Below the pieces are notes generated by a model, which searched no databases, was not told where the DNA came from, and saw only the letters and a list, made by a program, of their open reading frames with translations. The position numbers were made by a program, and so were the translations under genes. A DNA stretch of 64,000 bases from CAZJVD01 sp964549505 (lineage in GTDB: Bacteria; Bdellovibrionota; UBA1018; CAZJVD01), in the NCBI GenBank assembly GCA_964549505.1, contig CAZJVD010000011.1, positions 1 through 64,000 on the forward strand, read 5' to 3'. Shown here in pieces: positions 51,462 to 59,883 of this stretch (its first letter is position 1; each line of letters starts with the position of its first letter).

Positions 51462-52382
51462 ATGTTCGTGCGCATGAAAAATATTTCAAACGATGTCTTA
51501 CACGTGGAAGTTCTAGAAGCCGCGAAACGAGAGAAGCTTGCGACGTACGAGTTGTTGGAATTTTTGCATGAGGTTGATCGGCGAAAACTGTTTTTACTAC
51601 GTGGGTACGCGAGTCTGTTCTCGTATGTAAAAGACTATCTGGGCTACAGCGAGCACCAGGCATTCGAGCGGGTGTCGGCGATGCGGCTGATTTTCAAAGT
51701 CGACGAGGTGAAAACCGCACTGCAAGACGGCAAGCTCACCCTCACCACAGTCGCGCAGCTCTCAGCGCATGTCCGAAAGAAAAAGCTGAGTACCGCAGAG
51801 ACACGTGACCTATTGCCACGAATCGAGAACCAGTCCAAGCGTGAAATCGAAAAGATTCTAGAGCCGGAGCGACCTCGGACGATAGCGATCGAGATCGACA
51901 CTGAATGCGAAGCTTTGCTCGCGCGCTTTCGAGAGCTCGATGGTAACCCTGGACTGAGCGTTGTCGACTGTCTGAAGACTGCACTCCGGCAGGTGATCGC
52001 GGTGCGGGAAAAGAAAAACCGAGTCCTTCGGTCTATCGGGAGCACACCGACGGACAGCGCACTTCCCCCGGCGAAAGTCGCCCCGCGGCGATTGCAACAA
52101 TCCGATGTCTCAAAGTCTCGCGCCAAAAACTCGACCGAAGCGACTCCGAGCCGCTACATTTCAAAGTCCGCGCGTGAAATCACGGTCGCTCGTGCAGACA
52201 GTCAGTGCGAGTACATCGACGCTAAAACAAACCGACGCTGCGATGGAAGGCACGGTTTACAGTTCGACCATGTCTATCCGCATGCGCTCGGTGGGGAGAG
52301 TCTCGCGCAGAATCTGCAATTGCTTTGCGGCGCTCACAATAGACTGCGAGCGGCACAGCTGTTTGGAGTGCATAGGCCGTAA
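51462..52382 (+). CDS. HNH endonuclease-domain protein (13E12-like)
   Basis: A 306-residue protein with a helical N-terminal region (about 10-185) and a C-terminal HNH nuclease fold: C249 and C260 form the first zinc pair, D269-H270 (FDHVYPHALGG) the catalytic motif, and LLCGAHN the second zinc pair. The arrangement matches the 13E12/DUF222-type HNH proteins that often occur in several copies per genome. Residues about 195-235 form a low-complexity linker, and the DNA encoding it contains palindrome copy 5. ATG 51474 is an alternative start. No Shine-Dalgarno is visible. Confidence 0.87.
   Translation: MFVRMKNISNDVLHVEVLEAAKREKLATYELLEFLHEVDRRKLFLLRGYASLFSYVKDYLGYSEHQAFERVSAMRLIFKVDEVKTALQDGKLTLTTVAQLSAHVRKKKLSTAETRDLLPRIENQSKREIEKILEPERPRTIAIEIDTECEALLARFRELDGNPGLSVVDCLKTALRQVIAVREKKNRVLRSIGSTPTDSALPPAKVAPRRLQQSDVSKSRAKNSTEATPSRYISKSAREITVARADSQCEYIDAKTNRRCDGRHGLQFDHVYPHALGGESLAQNLQLLCGAHNRLRAAQLFGVHRP
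52061..52078. repeat. 18-bp palindrome, copy 5 (inside HNH gene)
   Basis: ACTT-CCC-CCGG-CGA-AAGT, read through as part of the low-complexity linker (around ALPPAKV) of the HNH protein. Copy 4 is its reverse complement. Confidence 0.65.
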
Positions 52383-52399
52383 GGGGACTACCAGGGCCG

Positions 52400-53131
52400 C
52401 TAACCTGAATCCGACGTCGACCCTGGTCCCGTGTCTTCATCAACATAAACATCAAACGGAATCGTCAGCGAGATCTGCCAAATCGAAAACTGTGGTGTGT
52501 TGTACGTAATCGGCGGGTTGCCAATGGTCGCCGGATGATCGCGCTCCTGGGATGTTCCATCGAGACCACGCGCCGAACCTAAGAACATAAAAATACGCTC
52601 GATGTGAATTCCGATCTTCGGCATGGAATACGAAAACGGCCGAAATCGCAGCGCGATTCCGAGTTTGAGGGCACTGCCCTTGTACAATCGCGTCGTTCCT
52701 GGAATCGCACGCAAGCGGTACCGACTCATGAAACCATAGGAGGCCGAGATAGCGATCGGAAACTCGGGATTCCAATACCCAAACGGTAGGCCCAAGAACA
52801 TCCAACTTGATTCGCCCGTGCGATCGAGATCGGGTTGATAGTCGAACTTACCGCCCTGAAATTCGATACCCGTGAAAAGATCCGACCAACGAACGCCACT
52901 CAGCAGTTTAAATCCAACGCCGCTCGAATCGATGGCCTCCTCAGCGGTTCCGAGTGTTGCGCCGGAGCGTTCCTGCGTGAAAGTTCCGGACGCATAACTG
53001 AGGCCCGGCTCAAGAAAGATCGCCGTTTCGGCGCGCGCGGAATCCTGAATAAAAAAACCTAATGCCATCAGCCCCATCGACAGCGAGGAGAAAAGCAGCG
53101 TTGAAATGGCGGAGAAAGCGTTCGATTTCAC
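52400..53131 (-). CDS. putative outer membrane beta-barrel protein
   Basis: A 243-residue exported protein with a signal peptide (about 1-34, ending DSARA). The mature chain alternates amphipathic strands with turns (GLSYASGTF, GVRWSDLFTGIEFQGG, FGYWNPEFPIAISASYGF) as in small eight-strand barrels. A short acidic tail (VDEDTGPGSTSDSG) follows the last strand, so the usual terminal aromatic residue is internal (IPFDVYV). Family not recognised. It converges on the HNH gene with a 17-bp gap. Confidence 0.7.
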   Translation of the reverse strand: MKSNAFSAISTLLFSSLSMGLMALGFFIQDSARAETAIFLEPGLSYASGTFTQERSGATLGTAEEAIDSSGVGFKLLSGVRWSDLFTGIEFQGGKFDYQPDLDRTGESSWMFLGLPFGYWNPEFPIAISASYGFMSRYRLRAIPGTTRLYKGSALKLGIALRFRPFSYSMPKIGIHIERIFMFLGSARGLDGTSQERDHPATIGNPPITYNTPQFSIWQISLTIPFDVYVDEDTGPGSTSDSG

Positions 53132-53181
53132 CCATACCAGAGTGTACAGGAGCTTGGTTTGAAAGGTAAACTGAGAACATC

Positions 53182-53655
53182 ATGGACTACCAAGGCACTC
53201 AGGGCGTTCCAGCACCGATGATTCAAGATCCCGCCGTCGTTCAGCAGATTGTGAACGAGGCACTCAAACAAGTTCAGGCGACTCATTTGAGTCACCTCGA
53301 TATGGGCACGCTCGAGCGTTTCGATGCGCTTCTCAAAGACCCGCGCATGGCGGGCTACGTGAAGTTTGCTTCGGATCCAGAGCTGTTGAAAAACGTGGCC
53401 GATCTTGCGGGTTCCGAGAAGTGGAGATTGCTCGGAATGATCGAAGTTGTCGCGTTCGTAGCTTTCTTGCTGGTGCGTGCGATTCTGGCGTCGCGTATTG
53501 ATCGTCAGGAATGGATGGCGCGACTTTGGTTGCAGCTTTGGACGAGCGTCGTATTTTGGGCGATCGCTGTTATTGTCATACCCACCATCATTTTAGGAAA
53601 TCCGTACGCCGCTGTTCTCAAAGGCGTGTATCGGTTTGTGTCCGGTCAAGTGTGA
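53182..53655 (+). CDS. two-helix membrane protein of unknown function
   Basis: A 157-residue protein with a soluble helical N-terminal half (about 1-85) and two membrane helices (about 83-105 and 118-142). No family is recognised. TAAACT ends 9 nt before the ATG, and there is no good Shine-Dalgarno. The gene is divergent from the barrel protein gene and converges on the large secreted unknown. Confidence 0.65.
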   Translation: MDYQGTQGVPAPMIQDPAVVQQIVNEALKQVQATHLSHLDMGTLERFDALLKDPRMAGYVKFASDPELLKNVADLAGSEKWRLLGMIEVVAFVAFLLVRAILASRIDRQEWMARLWLQLWTSVVFWAIAVIVIPTIILGNPYAAVLKGVYRFVSGQV

Positions 53656-53668
53656 CGACGGAGTTTAT

Positions 53669-55816
53669 TTACCGCGAGTGAAATCCCACTTTACCGTTTT
53701 GCGGCGGTTGATAGTTGTCTGGTTTGAGAAGATATTCGCGGAGCCTGCGAGCGCAAATCGTTTCATTTGAAGAGTCACCTCGAATGCGCGCCTGCATCTC
53801 CAGTGAGAATAGACTTGTAATCGTGGTGCCCTTTTGAGGAGCGGGTGAAACGTCCTTGAGGAGAGCTGCCAGCTCAGGGCTCTTCGGTGACCTATCGAAA
53901 AACTGACTGAGATCTACGTCCTTAAATTTCGTGTCGAAGTCGCCGACCTCATCCTCCGTTAACAGAATGGCAATTAGCGCTCGAAACGCAGACCATTCCT
54001 TCTTTAGAATTCCCACGGCGTGTTCCAATCCCTCAGTCCGCAAGCTGTCGAGCATGCCGCCGTCGATCTCGTCGCCACGCGCGTAGGTGGCGGCTGTGAC
54101 GTGCGCATCGGTCATCCCTAAACGCATCATCTCGCGTGCGATTTGATCGGCGCGAGCGCTGTTCTTGCGTTCCGCCTGATTGCTGGAAGGCGTGCCGAAG
54201 ATCACGCTTGCAGCCGCTCGATCGGAAAACTCGAGAGCCATCCAATCGATGAAGTTCGATCGGTCCGCTATTTCTCCTGGCCTGTAAATGGGCACCAATC
54301 CATGCGAGACCGAAACCGGCTGAGGGAGAAGAACCGCACCGCTGTACGAATCGCTTCGCCCCATCACAGAAACCTTCTCAGGTAGGCGTCCTGTGACGGT
54401 CGTGAACAAAACGACTCGCGCGGCAAGACCGGCGGCCACACGCAGGCGCATATCCCCTTGCGGCACACGCAGTACGGAAATCTGTGTTTCTGGAATCGCA
54501 GTTTCACCTTTGACTTTCGGAACGCCGTTTACCGAAACGGAAATCATAACTTTAGGTTCTTCGTCGATCGATCGGATGTCGGAGGTCGAGGCAAAGCGCA
54601 GAGTGAGTGTTTTGATGTCATCGGCACCGAGGTTCGCAATGGCTTGCTCAACAATCCGTTGAACCGCTGGAGCAAGTCCTTGCATGATCTGATCAACGGC
54701 TTTCCAAGGTGTATCGAAACCTAAGTAAGGGACAATCGATCGCGCATAAACATGGTCCCAGAAGTTAGCGATCTGCGGATTATCTAGATCGGTGTCGACC
54801 ACGGTCTTTGACACAAGCTCTTGCGGTAGAGCGGCTCCCATGAGCTGAAAATGACTCTGAAGAAATGTCATCCAATCCTTCGATGACGGTGGCAAGAAGA
54901 TTACGATAGGGGAATGACGAAGCGATCCCGCATTCTGGGTTCCAAACTCACGTTCCCATTCGTCGCCGAGGGTCTCCGTCTGGACGCGCGCGATTTGCGC
55001 ACGCAGCTCATCGGCACTGAGATTCTCAGCGGGTATGGAACGAAACACGCCCATGTTGGGGAGAACGAGTGTGAGCGCGGCCGTCGTTGCCCCCGGAAAT
55101 TGCGCCAAGGTCAATTCGTTACGCAAGTGTTTCCAAAAGTCGTCGACCGCTGGGTTTCGGACCGCTGCCGAACTCGGTGACGTCGTGTAAGGAGAACGGG
55201 CGCGGCGTTCGTCATGTTCGCCGTCCGCATCGCGTGCACCGGAGACTCTGGAGGCTGTGAACGTGGTTGCGATCTCTTCGACATCGCGAAGAACGTAAGT
55301 GGGTCGCGCGGGAACGAGCACCGTCGTTTTTGCGTTTAAAGTCAACGGCGCTGGCTGTTTTGCTCGCGCGTCTTCAAGCGCGCGTCCAGCTTTCTCTAAA
55401 AATGCCGCAAACCCTTCGGTCGAGACTTCTCCGTTTTTACCGAGCTTGAAGTCACCCATGTCCTTCTCGACCACATAGGGTAGACCTAAGAGAGCGACCA
55501 GAACGTCGTGGGCCGCCCAGTAAGTCGGTAAAGACGGATGAGAGGGCAGAACGACCGTCGTACGTTTTCCGTGAACGTACCAAGCCTCGATCGCATCGAA
55601 GAACTGCTGAAGCGCTTCGACGTCGTAATAAGGCTTGTTTCGAAGGAAGTGCTTCTGAACTCTCTGAAAATGAACTCGCAGCTGGTCCGAGGTTGCCGTT
55701 TGGACCGCCGTCGTAGACGCTGATGTTTCGCCTTCGGCCCGAGCGACCGGCTGGTCTGCCAACGACAATGCTGCAATCAATAAAATTTGAATAATATTAG
55801 CTTTCAGCGATTTCAT
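53669..55816 (-). CDS. large secreted protein of unknown function
   Basis: A 715-residue exported protein with a signal peptide (about 1-27, ending PVARA). It has no motif I can assign. Residues about 40-130 are helical and aromatic-rich; a low-complexity DADGEHDERRARS stretch near 200 marks a domain boundary; the middle (about 225-480) alternates strands and helices; the C-terminal 200 residues are helical. The gene is divergent from another secreted unknown, and the pair may share a promoter region. Confidence 0.7.
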   Translation of the reverse strand: MKSLKANIIQILLIAALSLADQPVARAEGETSASTTAVQTATSDQLRVHFQRVQKHFLRNKPYYDVEALQQFFDAIEAWYVHGKRTTVVLPSHPSLPTYWAAHDVLVALLGLPYVVEKDMGDFKLGKNGEVSTEGFAAFLEKAGRALEDARAKQPAPLTLNAKTTVLVPARPTYVLRDVEEIATTFTASRVSGARDADGEHDERRARSPYTTSPSSAAVRNPAVDDFWKHLRNELTLAQFPGATTAALTLVLPNMGVFRSIPAENLSADELRAQIARVQTETLGDEWEREFGTQNAGSLRHSPIVIFLPPSSKDWMTFLQSHFQLMGAALPQELVSKTVVDTDLDNPQIANFWDHVYARSIVPYLGFDTPWKAVDQIMQGLAPAVQRIVEQAIANLGADDIKTLTLRFASTSDIRSIDEEPKVMISVSVNGVPKVKGETAIPETQISVLRVPQGDMRLRVAAGLAARVVLFTTVTGRLPEKVSVMGRSDSYSGAVLLPQPVSVSHGLVPIYRPGEIADRSNFIDWMALEFSDRAAASVIFGTPSSNQAERKNSARADQIAREMMRLGMTDAHVTAATYARGDEIDGGMLDSLRTEGLEHAVGILKKEWSAFRALIAILLTEDEVGDFDTKFKDVDLSQFFDRSPKSPELAALLKDVSPAPQKGTTITSLFSLEMQARIRGDSSNETICARRLREYLLKPDNYQPPQNGKVGFHSR

Positions 55817-55964
55817 GGGGTCCCTCGGACGAGGGTGTACCAGAGGTATGCCTATAAATCAACGCACCGCAGGGTCTGCGAGCATTTTCGTAACGAACGT
55901 AAGCCACCCTTGCAGAATTCACGGAGGGTATGTAACCAGCGATAAGAGTTTCTGAGGAGGTCTG

Positions 55965-56657
55965 ATGAGGTCCATGTCTATGACGAAGAATCTTGCTCTG
56001 AGTTTGTCAGTCGTTTTCTGTGTCGCTTTCGCTACGGACGCCTTTGCTCGCAAGGTGGGTACAAGGCCGTGTGACGAAGAACTGACCGCGGTCGAAGGAG
56101 TACCCAGTTTCGAACGCGCTATCAAGATTTTTAGACATTTATACAAAGCTTCTAAGGGCCTCGATGCCTTTGGCGACGCCGGTTATGTCAAGGACGATAT
56201 CAGCTATGGTGTTCGAATGCTCTACGGCGACCTGGTCGGTCTCAAGGGACCCGGCGTTCGTAGGTTTTTGAATGAGTTCATAGCCTACGCCGACACGAGG
56301 TTTGAGTTTACAAAGAAGGGGGACACGAATCCTAAAAGGAAAATAAAACACCCCTCGTTGGTCAGGTTGATCCGGCGCGCCTGGGGAGAAGACAGGACCG
56401 TTTGGCAGGTGCTTTCAGCGCGTGCAAAGGATGTGAAAAACGAGGTTCTCGCTGTCCGAGCGTTGGAAGACTGTCTCGTCATCGTCGAGGGTGGTTCAAA
56501 GAAAATAATAGGTTTTGCCCTGGCCTACGAGATTGTTCAGGAGGCCGTTTCGGGCGAATTCGACCCTGCCGTGGTTCTCAGGCGCGCAAAAAACTACTCT
56601 CAACGGATGACGCCTCTTGACCTCAGCGAGCTGCAACGGATTATGAATGCCCCATAG
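55965..56657 (+). CDS. secreted protein of unknown function
   Basis: A 230-residue exported protein with a signal peptide (MRSMSMTKNLALSLSVVFCVAFATDAFA) and a mainly helical mature part with two cysteines (RPCDEE near 35 and EDCLVI near 168) that could form a disulfide in the periplasm. GAGGAGG lies just upstream of ATG 55965, a strong ribosome site. It is divergent from the 715-residue secreted protein gene. Family not recognised. Confidence 0.7.
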   Translation: MRSMSMTKNLALSLSVVFCVAFATDAFARKVGTRPCDEELTAVEGVPSFERAIKIFRHLYKASKGLDAFGDAGYVKDDISYGVRMLYGDLVGLKGPGVRRFLNEFIAYADTRFEFTKKGDTNPKRKIKHPSLVRLIRRAWGEDRTVWQVLSARAKDVKNEVLAVRALEDCLVIVEGGSKKIIGFALAYEIVQEAVSGEFDPAVVLRRAKNYSQRMTPLDLSELQRIMNAP

Positions 56658-56691
56658 AGGGACACAGCTAGGTTACGCGAACGGCGGACGA

Positions 56692-56708
56692 TCGGCAGAA
56701 TCTGCCGA
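56692..56708. promoter_or_regulatory. perfect 8-bp inverted repeat, candidate operator
   Basis: TCGGCAGA and TCTGCCGA separated by one A, about 120 bp upstream of the acyl-CoA dehydrogenase gene. The tight centre fits a dimeric repressor site better than a terminator. No T run follows. Confidence 0.4.
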
Positions 56709-56830
56709 CACATCGCTACCGCTCTGAAGAAAGGCTTTGACCACGCTTTCGACTGGAATCCTCTCCTTCTTTCGGTGAAACTATTGATGATCGTCACATC
56801 GCAGTTACCACACGAGGAGAGCCTACAGTC

Positions 56831-58570
56831 ATGGAAGCCAACAAGAACATCAGCTTTATGCGGTCGCTCTGTATGGGGCAAATCGAAGAGGACGTGCTCG
56901 TCCCGTTTCCGCAGCTGAAGGGCTCCGAACAGGACATTCTAAAAAGTATCTTTGGATCGGTCGAGGGTTGGCTCAAAGGCCGCGACCAAGAGTTTCGCAA
57001 ATGGGATCGTCAGGGTGAATTGCCTGTCGAAGTTCTGAACGAAATGAAAACCATGGGGCTTTTCAGTCTCATTGTTCCCGAAGAGTTTGGTGGTCTCGGG
57101 ATGGGGGCTTCTGCGTATTCGCGCATGCTCCAAGAACTCTCAAAGTACGATGGATCGATTGCGATCACCGTCGGCGCGCACAGTTCAATCGGTATGCGAG
57201 GACTCGTTCTTTTCGGAACGCCGGACCAGAAGACGCGCTATTTTTCAAAACTCGCAACCGGCGAGATGATCGCAGCGTTCTGTTTGACCGAACCGGGCGC
57301 TGGCTCCGACGCGGCTGCGATTCGCACGAAAGCTGTGCTCGAAGGTGACCATTGGGTTTTGAACGGCAACAAACTTTGGATCACTAACGGCGGTATCGCT
57401 GACTTCTTTACGGTCTTTGCAAAAACAGAAGGCACTGGCGGTCAGATGACGGCGTTCATCGTTACGAAAGATATGGCCGGAATTTCGATTGGGCCGCACG
57501 AAGACAAAATGGGCTTGCGCGCGAGTTCAACGACAACCGTGCACTTTGATAACGTCAAAGTACCCAAAGCCAATGTTCTTGGTGAAGTCGGCAAGGGTTT
57601 CAAAGTCGCGATGAAAATTCTCAACAGCGGTCGTTCCGGTCTCGGAGGCGGCTGTGTGGGCGTGATGAAGCATTGTATCGCACTGAGCAGCAAACAAGCT
57701 AAAGAACGCGTTCAGTTTGGTAAACCGATTATGGAATACGGTTTGATCAAACAAAAACTCGGGCACATGGTCGTCGAATGTTACGCGACCGAGTCCGTGG
57801 TCAGTATGGTCGCCGGTCTTGTCGATCAAGGTTACGAAGACTACGCCGTCGAAGCAGCGATCAGCAAAGTGTTCGCGTCCGAGTGTTTGTGGAGGACGGT
57901 GGACGAGTCGCTCCAGATCGCCGGTGGAAACGGTTTCATGTGTGAGTTTCCCTACGAGCGCATGCTTCGCGATTGTCGGGTCAACCGGATCTTCGAAGGT
58001 ACCAATGACATTCTACGACTCTTCATCGCTTTGACCGCGATGAACGACGTCGGCAAGCAGCTCAAGGATCTCAGCACCTCGGTCGAAGGTATCTTCAACG
58101 ACCCGATCAAAGGCTTCGGTATCTTGTCAGAATACGTCGGAAAGCGCGCGGCGCTTGCGACGGGCGTGGGTGCTAAAGGCAGTTTCAAGAAACTTCATCC
58201 CGCCATCAAAGAGCAAACCGATGGTTTCGAGGATCTTAAGAACCAGTTGGCCGCTGCTGCCGATCGCATTCTGCGTAAGCATGGCAAGAACATCATCGGC
58301 AAACAGTTCGCGACGAAGCGTCTTGCTGACATCATGATCGATCTCTTTACGCTCGCCTGTGTTTTCAGTCGTGTGAGTGCGTCGATTAATGAAAAGGGTG
58401 TCAAAGAGTGCACAAAAGAACTCGAGATCTTAGAAGTGTTTTCCGGTCAGGTCACGCGCCGAACCCGCAGCAACTTCAACAAGATCGATAACAACGACGA
58501 CGAGTTGATCAAGTCGCTTGCGAACCATGCTCTTGAGCACGAAAAGTACGCCTGGGACACGTTAAAGTAA
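56831..58570 (+). CDS. acyl-CoA dehydrogenase (VLCAD/ACAD9-like)
   Basis: A 579-residue flavoenzyme that introduces a double bond in acyl-CoA during fatty acid oxidation. It has the standard acyl-CoA dehydrogenase core (about 40-415) with the FAD-binding CLTEPGAGSDAAA and WITNGG motifs and the catalytic base E389 in RIFEGTND. The extra C-terminal helical domain of about 165 residues is typical of the very-long-chain, membrane-associated type. AGGAGAG precedes the ATG. No other beta-oxidation gene is adjacent. Confidence 0.95.
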   Translation: MEANKNISFMRSLCMGQIEEDVLVPFPQLKGSEQDILKSIFGSVEGWLKGRDQEFRKWDRQGELPVEVLNEMKTMGLFSLIVPEEFGGLGMGASAYSRMLQELSKYDGSIAITVGAHSSIGMRGLVLFGTPDQKTRYFSKLATGEMIAAFCLTEPGAGSDAAAIRTKAVLEGDHWVLNGNKLWITNGGIADFFTVFAKTEGTGGQMTAFIVTKDMAGISIGPHEDKMGLRASSTTTVHFDNVKVPKANVLGEVGKGFKVAMKILNSGRSGLGGGCVGVMKHCIALSSKQAKERVQFGKPIMEYGLIKQKLGHMVVECYATESVVSMVAGLVDQGYEDYAVEAAISKVFASECLWRTVDESLQIAGGNGFMCEFPYERMLRDCRVNRIFEGTNDILRLFIALTAMNDVGKQLKDLSTSVEGIFNDPIKGFGILSEYVGKRAALATGVGAKGSFKKLHPAIKEQTDGFEDLKNQLAAAADRILRKHGKNIIGKQFATKRLADIMIDLFTLACVFSRVSASINEKGVKECTKELEILEVFSGQVTRRTRSNFNKIDNNDDELIKSLANHALEHEKYAWDTLK

Positions 58571-58589
58571 GCGCGTACGTGACTATCGT

Positions 58590-59291
58590 CTAGGCTTCAC
58601 CGAAGATTCTTTGAACACCGGCGCGTAGTTTTTCTTTTCCGCCGGATTCGAGCACGTCTCCGTGATTGACGATCACACGATCGAAGTCCTCTTGTAGAAG
58701 TTCCTGGTACGATGCTACGAGGGCTTTTCGGTTTTTTGCAAACACGAGTTTCGTCAGCCGGGTGGGACCAAACTGACCGCCCGTATTCCATCGCATGAAC
58801 AGTTTTCCCAGTCCTTTGAAAATATCCGGCATATTGAACGCAAGATCACAAAGAATGAGCGTCCTCGATGGGATATGCACAAACGCCGCTTCGTCCATCT
58901 TTGTTCCTTGCATCGGGATGCATTTGAGCTCGCCGACAATGGCGGCTGGAAACTCCGTGTTCACGTCTTTCGGGTGAAGCCCTTGATCGCTAAAAACCTT
59001 GAACTTCGCGCGTGGTACGAAAAGTGTCGCCTCCGGGAACTGCTCAGCCATCCAGCCCGCATCCGAACAGTGATACGTGTTCGGGCCGACAATGAACGCT
59101 GGTTTTCCGAGGGATGTGAGCCATGCGAGATCCGTTGGTTTGAGGCGGATCGAGCTGTGGATGAAGAGGCGACCATCGCCCAGGCGTACGATCGTCATGC
59201 GACGTGCGAGCTTGTTTTTCCATTCGCCACGAATCTCCCAAACTGAGTCGTGGATCTGGCGAGCTGGCTGGTAAGCGAATTCGGTCTTCAT
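58590..59291 (-). CDS. DUF4336-type metallo-hydrolase-like protein
   Basis: A 233-residue soluble protein resembling DUF4336, a branch of the metallo-beta-lactamase fold. Recognisable parts are MTIVRLGDGRLFIHSSIRL near the start, VGPNTYHCSDAGWMAEQFP near 70, ILCDLAFNMP near 147 and VIVNHGDVLESGGKE near the end, where H and D replace parts of the usual metal site. The canonical HxHxDH motif is missing, so catalysis is uncertain. It converges on the acyl-CoA dehydrogenase gene with a 19-bp gap. Confidence 0.8.
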   Translation of the reverse strand: MKTEFAYQPARQIHDSVWEIRGEWKNKLARRMTIVRLGDGRLFIHSSIRLKPTDLAWLTSLGKPAFIVGPNTYHCSDAGWMAEQFPEATLFVPRAKFKVFSDQGLHPKDVNTEFPAAIVGELKCIPMQGTKMDEAAFVHIPSRTLILCDLAFNMPDIFKGLGKLFMRWNTGGQFGPTRLTKLVFAKNRKALVASYQELLQEDFDRVIVNHGDVLESGGKEKLRAGVQRIFGEA

Positions 59292-59364
59292 GAGCTAATA
59301 CTACTGTGACCGTCAATTTGACATTCAGTGGCATCCGTCGAGATCTGATACGGTCTCGGCACTC

Positions 59365-59883
59365 ATGAACAAAACTATCGAAAGTCTTTTTGAAAAAACG
59401 ATCTTTGCCAGTCGGTGGGTTCAGGCGCCCCTGTATGGCGGCTTGATTGTCGGCGCGCTTCTCTATACCTACAAGTTTCTTATCGAGCTGATTCATCTCT
59501 GTACGACCGTTCATTCGATCACCGAAGAGGTCTTGATGTTGGGTGTGCTGACACTGGTCGATATCACCATGGTGTCGAATCTTCTGATCATGGTGATCAT
59601 TGGTGGCTACGCCACGTTTGTGAGTCGTATTCGTCTGGATACGCATGAGGATCGTCCCGACTGGCTCGAAAAGATCGATGCCGGTACGTTGAAGGTGAAG
59701 CTGGCGGGGTCGCTCGTGGGTGTCTCTGGGATTCATCTCTTAAAATCGTTTATCAACATCGAGAACAAGAGCATCGATCAGGTGAAGTGGCAGATTGTGA
59801 TCCACGTTGTTTTCCTGTTTTCGACGTTGATGTTGGCCTATACCGAGAGGATTTTGCACGAGAACTACCGTCGGTCGGCGTGA
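59365..59883 (+). CDS. UPF0114 (YqhA-like) membrane protein
   Basis: A 172-residue inner-membrane protein with about four helices. The pattern EKTIFASRWVQAPLYGGLIVG, LVDITMVSNLLIMVIIGGYATFVSRI and GVSGIHLLKSF matches the UPF0114 family, whose function is unknown. TTGACA at 59318-59323 may be its -35 box, but no good -10 was found at the right spacing. Its last 19 bases overlap the 3' end of hipA on the other strand. Confidence 0.8.
   Translation: MNKTIESLFEKTIFASRWVQAPLYGGLIVGALLYTYKFLIELIHLCTTVHSITEEVLMLGVLTLVDITMVSNLLIMVIIGGYATFVSRIRLDTHEDRPDWLEKIDAGTLKVKLAGSLVGVSGIHLLKSFINIENKSIDQVKWQIVIHVVFLFSTLMLAYTERILHENYRRSA

Noticed and set aside
59318..59364. Promoter for the UPF0114 gene
   Set aside because: A perfect TTGACA is present, but no acceptable -10 box lies 15-19 nt downstream.
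59044..59736. 230-codon - strand frame across the DUF4336 and UPF0114 start region
   Set aside because: It covers two sense genes with family matches and the promoter region between them; composition is unlike a real protein.
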